Origin: WVZH01 sp034430425
GTDB lineage: Bacteria > Chloroflexota > Anaerolineae > Anaerolineales > E44-bin32
DNA: 64,000 nt
Direction: 5' to 3'
Assembly: GCA_034430425.1 (NCBI GenBank)
Contig: DAOUEK010000020.1
Location: forward strand, 10,021-74,020
In this document: positions 9,229 through 17,643 of the stretch, piece by piece
How positions within the stretch are numbered: position 1 is the first letter of the stretch
Layout of the letters: every line of letters begins with the position of its first letter
Translations under genes and position numbers: made by a program
The notes under the pieces: generated by a model
What the model was told of the DNA's origin: nothing
Databases searched by the model: none
The model's input: the letters and a program-made list of their open reading frames with translations, nothing else

Positions 9229-9257
9229 CGAACTAACGCTGGTTTCTATGCTATAAT
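9229..9257 (+). promoter_or_regulatory. Promoter of the valS T-box transcript
   Basis: TATAAT at 9252-9257. The -35 region near 9228-9234 (CGAACT/TCGAAC) is weak. Transcription would begin near 9264, at the 5' end of the T-box leader. Confidence 0.5.
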
Positions 9258-9263
9258 GGTCCC

Positions 9264-9548
9264 CAACAACAAATTAATGAATCACCGGGAGGAGTAAACA
9301 GCCAGGCGCTGATAGAGAAGGAGCGGCCGTAGGCTGAAAGCCCCCACAGTGGAAGCTGTTGAACGTCGCCCGGAGTGAACGCCGAAGAAAACCTTTCACG
9401 AAAAGGTAAGTAGAACGGCGCGGGAACGCCCGTTACAGCGGAACCCTGGTCTTGGCCGGGGGATGAGTGCACCGGGTGTTCTAACCTGGTGAAACGAGGT
9501 GGTACCGCGGAGGCGCAGTCCTTCGTCCTCGAGGACGAAGGACTTTTT
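9264..9548 (+). promoter_or_regulatory. T-box riboswitch leader controlling valS
   Basis: A ~285-base leader without a gene. It holds a Stem I-like region with GGAGGAGTAAACA on its 5' side, AGAGA followed by GGAAGC in the distal part, and CCCGGAGTGAA on its 3' side. The T-box core AGGTGGTACCGCG lies at 9497-9509, directly before an intrinsic terminator. The TGGT in the bulge can pair with an ACCA tRNA 3' end. Uncharged valine tRNA should bind and favour the antiterminator, allowing valS transcription when valine is short. Valine triplets in the specifier region are GTC (9365-9367) and GTG (9375-9377); which is read is not certain. Confidence 0.9.
9517..9548 (+). terminator. Attenuator terminator of the valS T-box
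   Basis: AGTCCTTCGTCCTC (9517-9530) is the exact complement of GAGGACGAAGGACT (9531-9544), followed by a run of T to 9548. It lies right after the T-box core, the standard position for the regulated terminator. Confidence 0.92.
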
Positions 9549-9634
9549 GATTCTGGCAGAGGATAGGAATCATTGAATAGGAAATTGCTTGTTGCGCGCA
9601 GCAATGACCGCATCCTCCAAGAGGAGTGATCCAG

Positions 9635-12322
9635 ATGGGAATTGATGACCTTCCAAAGACATACGAATTCGATCAGGTGGAGGAACGTCTCTATTCATGG
9701 TGGGAGACGAATGGCTTCTTTAAACCCCGCATCGATCCCGATAAGAAACCGTTTGTGATTTCGATCCCACCGCCGAATGTCACCGGAGAACTCCATCTGG
9801 GCCATGCGATGTTCGTGGCCATGGAAGATCTAATGATTCGCCACAGTCGCATGAAAGGCGTACCGACTCTCTGGATCCCCGGCTCGGATCACGCCGGAAT
9901 CGCTACCCAGCTTCAAGTCGAACGGCAGCTTCGAAAGGAAGGCACAAGCCGAAAAGAGGTCGGTCGAGAAGCGTTCGTTCAACGCGCCTGGGAATGGAAG
10001 AAGGAATACGGCGGTATCATCACACAGCAGCTGCGCCGCCTGGGCGCTTCCTGTGATTGGGGCAGGGAGCGATTTACGCTTGATAATGGTCTCTCGAAGG
10101 CAGTACGCGAGGCTTTTGTGCGGCTTTACGAAAAGGGGTTGATATACCGGGGGACCTATCTCATCAATTGGTCGCCCGGTTTGCAGACCGCGGTCAGCGA
10201 TCTTGAAGTGGAATATTCCGAGGAGCAGGGGACGCTGTATTACTTCAAGTACCCTGTGGCAGACTCGGAGGACTTCATTCCCGTGGCAACGACGCGTCCG
10301 GAGACTATCCTGGGAGATACGGCGGTCGCGGTCCATCCGGAAGATACACGCTACAAGCATTTGCTGGGCAAGCATTGTGTGGTGCCGATGTTGAATCGCA
10401 TCATTCCGATTATCGAGGACAGCTATGTAGATATTGAATTCGGTACAGGTGCGTTGAAAATCACTCCAGGCCATGATCCAAACGACTATGAAATTGGATT
10501 GCGTCACGAATTGGATATCATCAACATTCTCAATGCGGATGCCACAATGAATGAAAACACCGGGCCCTATCAAGGCATGGACCGGTTCGAATGTCGGGAG
10601 AAATTATGGGCCGACATGGAAGCCGCGGATTTAACGGTAAAAACCGAGCCCTATCTGATGCAGGTTCCCCGCTCGCAGCGCGGTGGAGAGATCGTGGAAC
10701 CGATGGTTTCCACGCAGTGGTTTGTGCATATGCAGTCACTGGCTGAAAAGGGACTCGATGTGGTGCGTGATAACAAGATACATATCGTTCCGGAGCGATT
10801 CAGGAAGGTGTATTTCAACTGGCTGGAGAATATTCGCGATTGGTGCATCTCCCGGCAGCTATGGTGGGGCCACCGCATTCCCGCCTGGCACTGCCGTGAA
10901 TGTGGGGAGATCACCGTTGCACGGGAAGACCCCGATAGATGCGCCCATTGCAATTCGGCGGCGATCGAACAGGATACGGATGTGCTTGACACATGGTTCT
11001 CCTCCGGCCTGTGGCCCTTTTCGACGCTGGGTTGGCCAGAAGATACTGAAGACTACCGCTATTTCTATCCAACAAAGATGATGGAAACAGGGTACGACAT
11101 CCTTTTCTTCTGGGTGGCTCGTATGATCATGATGGGTTTGGAGTTTACGGGAGAAGCGCCCTTCGAAACCGTATACCTGCACGGCCTGGTGCGCGACGAG
11201 CATGGCCGTAAGATGAGCAAGACACTGGGTAATGTGATCGATCCATTGCATGTCATGGATGAATTCGGCACGGATGCGCTTCGATACACGCTGCTCACAG
11301 GATCGACGCCCGGCAATGACATGAACCTCAGCCTGCAGCGAGTGGAAGCCAATCGAAATTTCGCCAATAAAATCTGGAATGCCGGCCGTTTCGTGGTCAT
11401 GATGTTGTCGAAAACCGCAGACACGCAGGCTGGTTCCGTCGATCCAACCTCCGCCGATCGTTGGATCTCTGGACGGCTTGCCTCGCTCATCGAGGACGTG
11501 GATCGTCTTTTCGCATCCTATCAATATGGTGAAGCAGGCCGGCAGATTTACGGTTTCTTTTGGAGTGAGTATGCTGATTGGTACCTTGAAATCGCCAAGC
11601 TGCAGGTGCGGCAGGGCGGCGCGCGTGCCTGGCATACCGCCAGGATCCTGGTCCAGGTATTGGACGCATGTTTGCGATTGCTGCATCCGTTCACCCCGTT
11701 CGTAACCGAAGAGCTATGGGGAAAGCTGAAAGCGGCTTGCATACAACATGGTGGTGGCTTTGGTTTTCAGCCGGAATGGGAAGATGCCCTTATCGTGGCG
11801 AACTGGCCGCAGATGGCGCCCATATCCGACGCGGATAAGAAAGTAATGGATCGATTTGATCTGTTAATGGATGTTGTGCGTGCAATTCGGAATGTACGTT
11901 CGGAGCAGGGAATATCGCCCGAAACGAAAATCGCGATCACTTTCAACGCAGGGACGATGGCGGACCTTTTGTTAGAGCAGCAGGACTCCGTCGCGGCTTT
12001 GGCGGGAATCGATCCGGAACGAATGGACATTCACAAGAAACTGCAGTCGCCTCCTTCCAATGCCATTCCCCTTGTGGTCGGTCGGGTAGAAGCCCACATC
12101 TCGTTGGAGGGCGTAATTGATGTTGCAGCGGAGCGCAGCCGTCTGAAGCAAGAATTCCAGGAAGTTGAATCCCAAATCGAGCGTCTGGAGAAACTATTGG
12201 CCGGTCCGTTTTCCGAACGTGCGCCTGGTGACGTGGTTCAAAAAGAGAGGGACCGACTTCAGGAATTCGTTCAAGCGGCTGAGAAGATTAATATCCAGTT
12301 GGAACGTTTGGCACAAGATTGA
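9635..12322 (+). CDS. valS: Valyl-tRNA synthetase
   Basis: 895 residues, typical of bacterial ValRS, which charges tRNA-Val and edits mischarged threonine. The class I signatures are HLGH (54-57, after PNVTGE) and KMSKT (526-530). The CP1 editing insert lies between, with a Cys-pair zinc-ribbon-like stretch (CRECGE...CAHC). An anticodon-binding helical domain follows. The C-terminus is a coiled coil (RLKQEFQEVESQIERLEKLL). The frame allows a GTG at 9626, but GAGGAG at 9621-9626 sits 8 bases before ATG 9635, which is chosen. Controlled by the T-box leader. The stop overlaps the start of the following protease gene (TTGA). Confidence 0.98.
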   Translation: MGIDDLPKTYEFDQVEERLYSWWETNGFFKPRIDPDKKPFVISIPPPNVTGELHLGHAMFVAMEDLMIRHSRMKGVPTLWIPGSDHAGIATQLQVERQLRKEGTSRKEVGREAFVQRAWEWKKEYGGIITQQLRRLGASCDWGRERFTLDNGLSKAVREAFVRLYEKGLIYRGTYLINWSPGLQTAVSDLEVEYSEEQGTLYYFKYPVADSEDFIPVATTRPETILGDTAVAVHPEDTRYKHLLGKHCVVPMLNRIIPIIEDSYVDIEFGTGALKITPGHDPNDYEIGLRHELDIINILNADATMNENTGPYQGMDRFECREKLWADMEAADLTVKTEPYLMQVPRSQRGGEIVEPMVSTQWFVHMQSLAEKGLDVVRDNKIHIVPERFRKVYFNWLENIRDWCISRQLWWGHRIPAWHCRECGEITVAREDPDRCAHCNSAAIEQDTDVLDTWFSSGLWPFSTLGWPEDTEDYRYFYPTKMMETGYDILFFWVARMIMMGLEFTGEAPFETVYLHGLVRDEHGRKMSKTLGNVIDPLHVMDEFGTDALRYTLLTGSTPGNDMNLSLQRVEANRNFANKIWNAGRFVVMMLSKTADTQAGSVDPTSADRWISGRLASLIEDVDRLFASYQYGEAGRQIYGFFWSEYADWYLEIAKLQVRQGGARAWHTARILVQVLDACLRLLHPFTPFVTEELWGKLKAACIQHGGGFGFQPEWEDALIVANWPQMAPISDADKKVMDRFDLLMDVVRAIRNVRSEQGISPETKIAITFNAGTMADLLLEQQDSVAALAGIDPERMDIHKKLQSPPSNAIPLVVGRVEAHISLEGVIDVAAERSRLKQEFQEVESQIERLEKLLAGPFSERAPGDVVQKERDRLQEFVQAAEKINIQLERLAQD

Positions 12323-12990
12323 ATTCGAACAAATCTGGAACTCCAGCGTCTTCGGATCACGCATCACCAGGACATCCACAAAAGGCATGTCTGCCTTTTG
12401 CTGCCGTCATCCCGGGTTTACTGTTCATTCTCTTCGTCGACATCGTAGCAGTTATGGATCTGGGTAGTGTGTTTCAACCCTATTTCGCGACATGGCCCTT
12501 GATCATTGCTGTCCTTCCCTGGGGTATGCTGCTTTTGTTCCGTCAAACACCGACAGTCTTTGGCTATATGCGTGAGCGCGGGCTCGCGATCTTCGCTTGG
12601 GGAATGCTGGCGGGTGCGATTTGGCGCGGATTGAGCATGGCTTTTCTGTATTGGGTCCAGAGCGATGGATCTCAATTGGGCTGGAATGTCACTGGATGGA
12701 TTGGGATATTGTTTTGGATTCCCTTCGTGGAAGAAACCTTTTTCCGCGGTTACATCGGCGCTTCGCTGGTGTGCAGATTCGGCCGGTGGCCGGGTATATT
12801 GATTCAAGCGGTACTCTTTAGCCTCCATCCGACGCATTGGAGTCAAGGGTTTTTCGATGTCCTGAGTATATTTTCATTCGGCATATTATCCGGCTGGCTC
12901 TATGACCGTTATCGATCGATTTGGGCTCCTTGGGGCGCGCATGCGATGGGCAATGTTTTGCCACACATCTTGCGTGGATTGGTTGTGTAA
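12319..12990 (+). CDS. CPBP-family intramembrane metalloprotease
   Basis: 223 residues with about six membrane helices. It belongs to the CAAX protease/bacteriocin-processing (CPBP, Abi) family. Motif 1 is EETFFRGY (EExxxR), motif 2 the histidine in FSLHPTHW, and motif 3 the HAMGN near the C-terminus. These supply the metal-binding residues, so it should be active. The start is TTG at 12319, overlapping the valS stop (TTGA). No clear ribosome binding site is seen and no good ATG follows in the N-terminal tail, so translational coupling to valS is likely. The substrate is unknown. Confidence 0.82.
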   Translation: MNSNKSGTPASSDHASPGHPQKACLPFAAVIPGLLFILFVDIVAVMDLGSVFQPYFATWPLIIAVLPWGMLLLFRQTPTVFGYMRERGLAIFAWGMLAGAIWRGLSMAFLYWVQSDGSQLGWNVTGWIGILFWIPFVEETFFRGYIGASLVCRFGRWPGILIQAVLFSLHPTHWSQGFFDVLSIFSFGILSGWLYDRYRSIWAPWGAHAMGNVLPHILRGLVV

Positions 12991-13111
12991 TCCCTATCGT
13001 AATCCTCATCCGAAATTGGCTTTGACATGGTTGAATGCATCGATCTGCATACGCTCAATTCAAACAAGCAGCAGTGACCTGGTGTGATATACTCTCGTTC
13101 TTGGAGGTGTA

Positions 13112-14581
13112 ATGCGACGGGGCGGACCTGATTATTTACGCTGGATATCGATCGGTTTGTTGTTGACGGCAGTTATATTTTTCTTCTATGAATTACTTGC
13201 CTTCAGCCGACAACGGGCACATCTACCGCAGGGGTTAAGTATCGGTGGTGTTTCCGTCGGCAGACTTTCCCAAACCGAGGCTGTCGAACGAATCCTGCAA
13301 ACGTATGGTACGCCAGTTGAATTGCATTACGATGACCAGATCATTCTCTTGCAGCCGGCAAGTGTCGGTTTCCGCCTGGATACAGAAGTCATGCTGGCTG
13401 CGGCTGAATCGGTGCGCACAGGAGACGATTTCTGGGCTGACTTTATGGATTTTTTATGGAACCGGTCGGGCGAGGAAACAGCCATTCCTTTGCGTGCAGA
13501 ATATTCCATTTCGCAGCTCGAGTTCGTTTTAACGGACATTGCTGCTCGTTATGACGAACCTCCATATCTAGCGGCACCCATTCCAGGAACACCTAACTTC
13601 AATCCCGGCAAACCCGGACGCGTGCTTGATATCGATCGCGCCGTGCGCTTGATTAGTGAGATTCTCATGTTGTCCCACTCTCGGGTCGTCAACCTGCCGG
13701 TCATTGAGGATGTTCCCCCCAGGCCTACATTGGGCACATTGGAGATTTTGCTCAAGCAAATTGTGGATGCTGCGGATTTTGATGGTCTTATGGATCTTTT
13801 TCTGGTGAATTTACGCTCAGGAGAAGAATTGCATATCGCCTACTTGAATGGTGAAGACATCCCAAAAGACCCCGATGTTGCTTTTGGCGCCGCCTCAGTC
13901 ATCAAGATCGGCATTATGACCGCATACTTCGTGGAGTTCGATGAGCCCTTTGGTGAAGAGGCGGACGATCATATGTTTGACATGGTCACGCGCTCTGGCA
14001 ACGATTCCTCCGATTGGTTGATGCAAGAAATTGGTGATGAACTTGGTCCTCTTGAAGTCACGGATACGCTTCAATCTTTGGGTTTAGAGAATACTTTTAT
14101 TGTTGGCTATTATTACCCTGGTGCACCTTTCCTGCGCAATATCAGCACGCCGGCCAATCAGCGTACGGATATCAATACAGACCCTGATAAGTATACGCAT
14201 ACAACGCCATCCGATATCGGGATGTTGTTGATGGATATTTATCATTGTGAGAGCGGCGGCGGAGCACTGCTTGCCGTTTATCCCGATCAAGTAACCCCGC
14301 AGGAATGCAGCCGCATGATGGATTTGCTCGCGCAAAATAAAATCGGAGTCCTCATCGAGGCAGGCGTCCCGGAGGGTACTCAAGTAGCCCACAAGCATGG
14401 CTGGCCGAGTTCGCCATTCCAGATGCTGGGGGACGCGGGTGTGGTCTATACACCCGGTGGGGATTACGTCTTTTCACTTTTCTTGTACGATGATGAGGAA
14501 ATGTTTTGGGATCCGACCTCGCAGATGTTCGCCGATATCTCGCGTGCAGTTTACAATTACTTCAATCCGCCGGTCGAGTGA
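13112..14581 (+). CDS. Membrane-anchored serine hydrolase, class A beta-lactamase fold
   Basis: 489 residues. An uncleaved N-terminal membrane anchor (~11-30) is followed by a domain similar to the peptidoglycan-binding region of VanW/YoaR proteins (~40-200), then a class A beta-lactamase-like domain. Catalytic motifs are S262-V-I-K265 (SxxK), S295-G-N297 (SxN) and K428-H-G430 (KxG). It probably acts on peptidoglycan or a beta-lactam outside the membrane. A true resistance enzyme cannot be distinguished from a D,D-peptidase-like hydrolase. ATG 13112 is preceded by GGAGGTG. A TATACT (13088-13093) upstream may be its -10 box. An intrinsic terminator follows. Confidence 0.82.
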   Translation: MRRGGPDYLRWISIGLLLTAVIFFFYELLAFSRQRAHLPQGLSIGGVSVGRLSQTEAVERILQTYGTPVELHYDDQIILLQPASVGFRLDTEVMLAAAESVRTGDDFWADFMDFLWNRSGEETAIPLRAEYSISQLEFVLTDIAARYDEPPYLAAPIPGTPNFNPGKPGRVLDIDRAVRLISEILMLSHSRVVNLPVIEDVPPRPTLGTLEILLKQIVDAADFDGLMDLFLVNLRSGEELHIAYLNGEDIPKDPDVAFGAASVIKIGIMTAYFVEFDEPFGEEADDHMFDMVTRSGNDSSDWLMQEIGDELGPLEVTDTLQSLGLENTFIVGYYYPGAPFLRNISTPANQRTDINTDPDKYTHTTPSDIGMLLMDIYHCESGGGALLAVYPDQVTPQECSRMMDLLAQNKIGVLIEAGVPEGTQVAHKHGWPSSPFQMLGDAGVVYTPGGDYVFSLFLYDDEEMFWDPTSQMFADISRAVYNYFNPPVE

Positions 14582-14636
14582 AATCCTGACGTACGATTTC
14601 CATTCGTGGAATACGTGAATTGGAAAAGAAAATGAA

Positions 14637-14666
14637 CAGGACGCAGATTGCACTGCGCCCTGTTTT
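14637..14666 (+). terminator. Intrinsic terminator after the serine hydrolase gene
   Basis: CAGGACGCAG (14637-14646) pairs with CTGCGCCCTG (14653-14662) with one mismatch, around a six-base loop, followed by TTTT. It lies between convergent genes. Confidence 0.75.
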
Positions 14667-14719
14667 CAATTGTAAGAGTTCGAGCTTGTTAACACCCGTT
14701 GCTATCTACCAATATCGAT

Positions 14720-14923
14720 TTAATAATCGTCCTCTCTTTCGTAGTCGTATTCATCGTCGTATTCGATCTCTTCATCGTCAAATGCCCAGTCCAATTCCAA
14801 CGGGGATACGCCTACGACCATTAGGTATGCTCCGCATTGTGGACAACTGACCTGTTGTCCTTCTCTGGGATCTCGTCCAACCGTGATCTTCGAATCACAT
14901 TCTGGACAAAATGCGTGTGTCAT
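14720..14923 (-). CDS. Small zinc-ribbon protein resembling the carrier protein LysW
   Basis: 67 residues. Two CxxC knuckles (C6/C9 and C27/C30) bracket a short beta region. The segment SPLELDWAFDDEE and the strongly acidic tail resemble LysW, the amino-group carrier of LysX/ArgX-type lysine or arginine synthesis. LysW ends in a Glu that is covalently loaded, whereas this protein ends in EREDDY, so it would not be loaded in the same way. No lysX, lysZ or lysY gene is nearby. ATG 14923 has AGGAGG six bases upstream on the minus strand. It may be a regulatory or metal-binding relative, function unknown. Confidence 0.7.
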   Translation of the reverse strand: MTHAFCPECDSKITVGRDPREGQQVSCPQCGAYLMVVGVSPLELDWAFDDEEIEYDDEYDYEREDDY

Positions 14924-15005
14924 GGAGAACCTCCTGACGAGAAATGCGTTTCGCCCGCATCATACGCAGAACCTATGGAAATTGTGTCTAAGTAATATAG
15001 AGATC

Positions 15006-15030
15006 GTGTATAAAATACACAGTTTGTGTA
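15006..15030. promoter_or_regulatory. Two overlapping inverted repeats, probable operator
   Basis: GTGTAT-AAA-ATACAC (15006-15020) overlaps TACACA-GTT-TGTGTA (15016-15030). Both have perfect six-base arms. They lie between the response regulator gene and the LysW-like gene, about 85-105 bases upstream of the latter's ATG. A TATATT on the minus strand (14999-14994) could be its -10 box, which would put the repeats over the -35 region. A binding site for the neighbouring regulator is a guess. Confidence 0.5.
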
Positions 15031-15041
15031 ACAAAATGGTA

Positions 15042-15728
15042 TTAATCGGAGGCGATTTCGAAGAGGTAGCCCATGCCTGCAATAGTGTGGATGAACTCGG
15101 GTGAAGAAGGATCGTGTTCGATTTTACCTCGCAGCCTGCTGACGAGACCTCGCACCAATTCCCGATTCCCTTTTTCGCTGTATCCCCATACGCGTTCGAC
15201 GAGAACATCTGTTGGGATGGCCAGTCCACGGTTGGTCATCAGAACGTAAAGCAGCTGAAATTCCAATTGTGTGAGCCGTTGTGGTTCTTTCCCGTGGACA
15301 CGCACAGTGCGGGTGGAAGGGTTGAGGGCGATTGAGCCAAGATCCAACATCGGGGTTGCCCACAGGGGAACAGCACGAGCCTTGCGAAGCAGGGCGTGGG
15401 CGTAGGAAGTCAGCACACCAGGATGGATGGGCATGGGCAGCACGAGATTGGCGCCGGCATTGATTAATTCCACAGTCTCTGCATTCGAAATCGTTTCTGT
15501 GATCATAATGATGGGGACTTCGCTGATATTGCGGATGGAGGTAACATCTTTGCATGTATTCTTGATATTCGTGTTTACGATGACCAGCAGCGCCGCGGGC
15601 GCTTCCGTCCAATTGCTGATCACAGATTGTGGATTTGTTTTTTGCGTGACCTTCATGCCTGCTTGCCGCAGGATAAAGGCGATCATATCTCGTTCCTGAA
15701 CGTCTTGACTGATGATAATGGTTTCCAT
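15042..15728 (-). CDS. OmpR-type transcriptional regulator with a degenerate receiver domain
   Basis: 228 residues. The N-terminal ~120 residues have the receiver fold but lack the phosphorylation site. The acidic pair is replaced (IIISQD), no Asp occurs where the phospho-acceptor should be (LLVIVNTN), and the conserved KP is MP (LVLPMPIHP). The C-terminal winged helix (~130-225) is well preserved (RLTQLEFQLLYVL, LVERVWGY, VSRLRGKIE, TIAGMGYLF). It should bind DNA without His-Asp phosphorylation. It is followed by the LysW-like gene and preceded by a LysE-type exporter, all on the same strand. Overlapping inverted repeats just downstream are candidate sites. Confidence 0.85.
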   Translation of the reverse strand: METIIISQDVQERDMIAFILRQAGMKVTQKTNPQSVISNWTEAPAALLVIVNTNIKNTCKDVTSIRNISEVPIIMITETISNAETVELINAGANLVLPMPIHPGVLTSYAHALLRKARAVPLWATPMLDLGSIALNPSTRTVRVHGKEPQRLTQLEFQLLYVLMTNRGLAIPTDVLVERVWGYSEKGNRELVRGLVSRLRGKIEHDPSSPEFIHTIAGMGYLFEIASD

Positions 15729-15788
15729 ATGGTTTCTCTTTATGTTCCCCGGGTGATGCCTGGTTTCGTTTTCATCAAAGAAATAGTC

Positions 15789-16439
15789 TTAAAGTATTAC
15801 TAAGGCGTTGGCGAAGAATCTTACACCCAGGTACATCATGAATCCGCCGGTTATGAAGATCAGGTTACGGTATGCCCGCTGACTCAACCATCTGCGTCCG
15901 CTGCTCGTCACTGCGGCAAGTGTCGTATCCCATGCGAAGTCAGCACTGATGTGTCCTATATAAAAGACTGCAACGGCCAAGGCGCTGATCGCTCTGATTT
16001 GCGCGAGATATCCGGCAGCAACTGTGACCCACCACATGTACCAGAAGGGGTTCGAGAGAGTCGTCATCATTCCCAATACAATGAGTGCTGTGGTTGATTT
16101 TGTTGTACCGGTTTGATTGGGCTGCGGAAGCTGCAAGTTGTTCTTCCACACAGCGAAAATGTATTTGGCTCCAATCCAGAGCAAGATGAGGCTTCCACCG
16201 AAAGAAATTGTCACGAGCACAGCGGGGCTTTGCATAGCAGCAGAAAGACCCAGGCCGATCAAGATGAGTATCGCAAGCTCCAGAAAGGAATGGCCGAAAG
16301 CAATGAGCAGTCCTGTCCGCCAGCCAGAACTTGGCGCCTCACTCAGAATTGCCGCAGTTACCGGACCAGGCGATATGACCGCGGCGAAAGAGATCACAAG
16401 TGAAAATTGAAAAATAGAAATGACGTCGTCAGCAATCAT
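15789..16439 (-). CDS. LysE/RhtB-family amino acid exporter
   Basis: 216 residues with six predicted membrane helices. Near the N-terminus is the family signature region (FAAVISPGPVTAAI) and midway MMTTLSNPFWYMWW, typical of LysE/RhtB translocators. These export amino acids or related small molecules using the proton gradient. Which one cannot be read from sequence. The next gene downstream is the OmpR-like regulator (60-base gap). The LysW-like gene nearby makes an amino acid link tempting but unproven. Confidence 0.85.
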   Translation of the reverse strand: MIADDVISIFQFSLVISFAAVISPGPVTAAILSEAPSSGWRTGLLIAFGHSFLELAILILIGLGLSAAMQSPAVLVTISFGGSLILLWIGAKYIFAVWKNNLQLPQPNQTGTTKSTTALIVLGMMTTLSNPFWYMWWVTVAAGYLAQIRAISALAVAVFYIGHISADFAWDTTLAAVTSSGRRWLSQRAYRNLIFITGGFMMYLGVRFFANALVIL

Positions 16440-16482
16440 GCTTGACTTCTTGATATTCTCGGTGTCCTATTGTAGTCTAAAA

Positions 16483-17436
16483 TTACGAATTGACTTTGAT
16501 GAAACGCGTGAGGTCCGGGAAGATCAGTTTGTCCAGTTTTTCATTCTCAAGTGTGGAATGATTGACGACTTCAAAGTTGCGGTGTACTTCACGCAGCGCG
16601 CGCACCTGCCAGGCAGGAGGGGATTGAGAGAAGACGCCGAGGCAGACGGTTTTCTTGCCCGGAATGAGCAACAGTGCTGAACCGTCTTCGATTTGTGTGG
16701 CGAACATGCGTGAAGATTTCCCTTCTTCTTCAGCAGCGCCGAAGGTACCCATCAATCCCATGGCTTCTTCGGCCGATGGGGGCATATCACCTTCAATAAA
16801 AATACGCTCTCGGGTATTTATCTTATACAAACCCACCGCGTGACAGGATGCCTCGTTGAGCTGCATGAGGTAGCTCGTTTTCCCTTCTTCCAAGACAACT
16901 TGCCAGCGGTCGCTTTCCGGATGCATTTTGTTCATCCGTAAAGCGACTTCACGTTGCTGCATGTAATGTCGTCGAACAGCCCGGTATTGCGATGCGTTGA
17001 TTCTTCCCTGCTGGTAATCCTGTTCGAGACGAGAAATTTTTTGTTCGAGTGCTGCAAGACTCTGTTTCAAATCCTGCGGCAAATCTTCTTCTATGACTAT
17101 TTCTTCTTCCGTTATCGCGTCGGGGATCATGTCTGTCGAAACCACATCCGGAGGGAGAGGATGTATCGTGGAAGGTTCTTCATCGACGAAAGGAGCCGCC
17201 TCTTCTCCATCCATCTTGGAGACGCGTTGTTCCCATTCACGAAGGAGCTCTCGAGCAGCTCTCAGTTGCCCTTCGCTGATAGAACCATCACAGAATGCGA
17301 TTGCGGCGGAGAGGAACTTCTCTTGTGCACGCACGAGCCAATCCAGGGCTTCTTGATATTCGGGGCTTTCTACCTTTGATGCGGCTCGCTTCGCTTTCTT
17401 TTCGGTCTTTTGCGCCTTTTCCGTCATGGCGCTCAT
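16483..17436 (-). CDS. Unrecognised acidic coiled-coil protein
   Basis: 317 residues from ATG 17436. The frame is open to 17523, and an AAGGGAGG lies 16 bases before 17436, so the exact start is unsure. The N-terminus is Lys/Ala rich (MTEKAQKTEKKAKRAASK), followed by helical segments, an acidic linker (EEEIVIEEDLPQD), a predicted coiled coil (LKQSLAALEQKISRLEQDY) and a compact C-terminal domain of alternating strands (~190-317; SALLLIPGKKTVCLGVF). No signal peptide or membrane helix is seen. I do not recognise a family. The C-terminal part could be an LC7/roadblock-like fold, but that is only an impression. Confidence 0.7.
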   Translation of the reverse strand: MSAMTEKAQKTEKKAKRAASKVESPEYQEALDWLVRAQEKFLSAAIAFCDGSISEGQLRAARELLREWEQRVSKMDGEEAAPFVDEEPSTIHPLPPDVVSTDMIPDAITEEEIVIEEDLPQDLKQSLAALEQKISRLEQDYQQGRINASQYRAVRRHYMQQREVALRMNKMHPESDRWQVVLEEGKTSYLMQLNEASCHAVGLYKINTRERIFIEGDMPPSAEEAMGLMGTFGAAEEEGKSSRMFATQIEDGSALLLIPGKKTVCLGVFSQSPPAWQVRALREVHRNFEVVNHSTLENEKLDKLIFPDLTRFIKVNS

Positions 17437-17643
17437 AATGGTATCCGAAGCGCCTCCCTTGCGCAACCATAGTAGCATGTGGGTTGACGGAAATGTCAGA
17501 TGACGGTTGTACCATGAACCCATCTTGCTCTATGACGGAGCGTCTTGGATGCGGTATACTGAACGCTGAAAATTTTCGTGATTATTGAGCGTGCGCTCTG
17601 CAGAAAATGAAAAAGACTTAATCATCAAGAAGGAGAGTAGTGC

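Noticed and set aside
9251..9613. Minus-strand open frame opposite the valS leader
   Set aside because: It covers the T-box and terminator hairpin; its composition reflects the paired RNA segments, and no ribosome binding site or recognisable protein is seen.
15006..15020. GTGTAT/ATACAC hairpin considered as a terminator of the response regulator gene
   Set aside because: The stem is short and AT-rich with no T tract after it on the minus strand; an operator is more likely.
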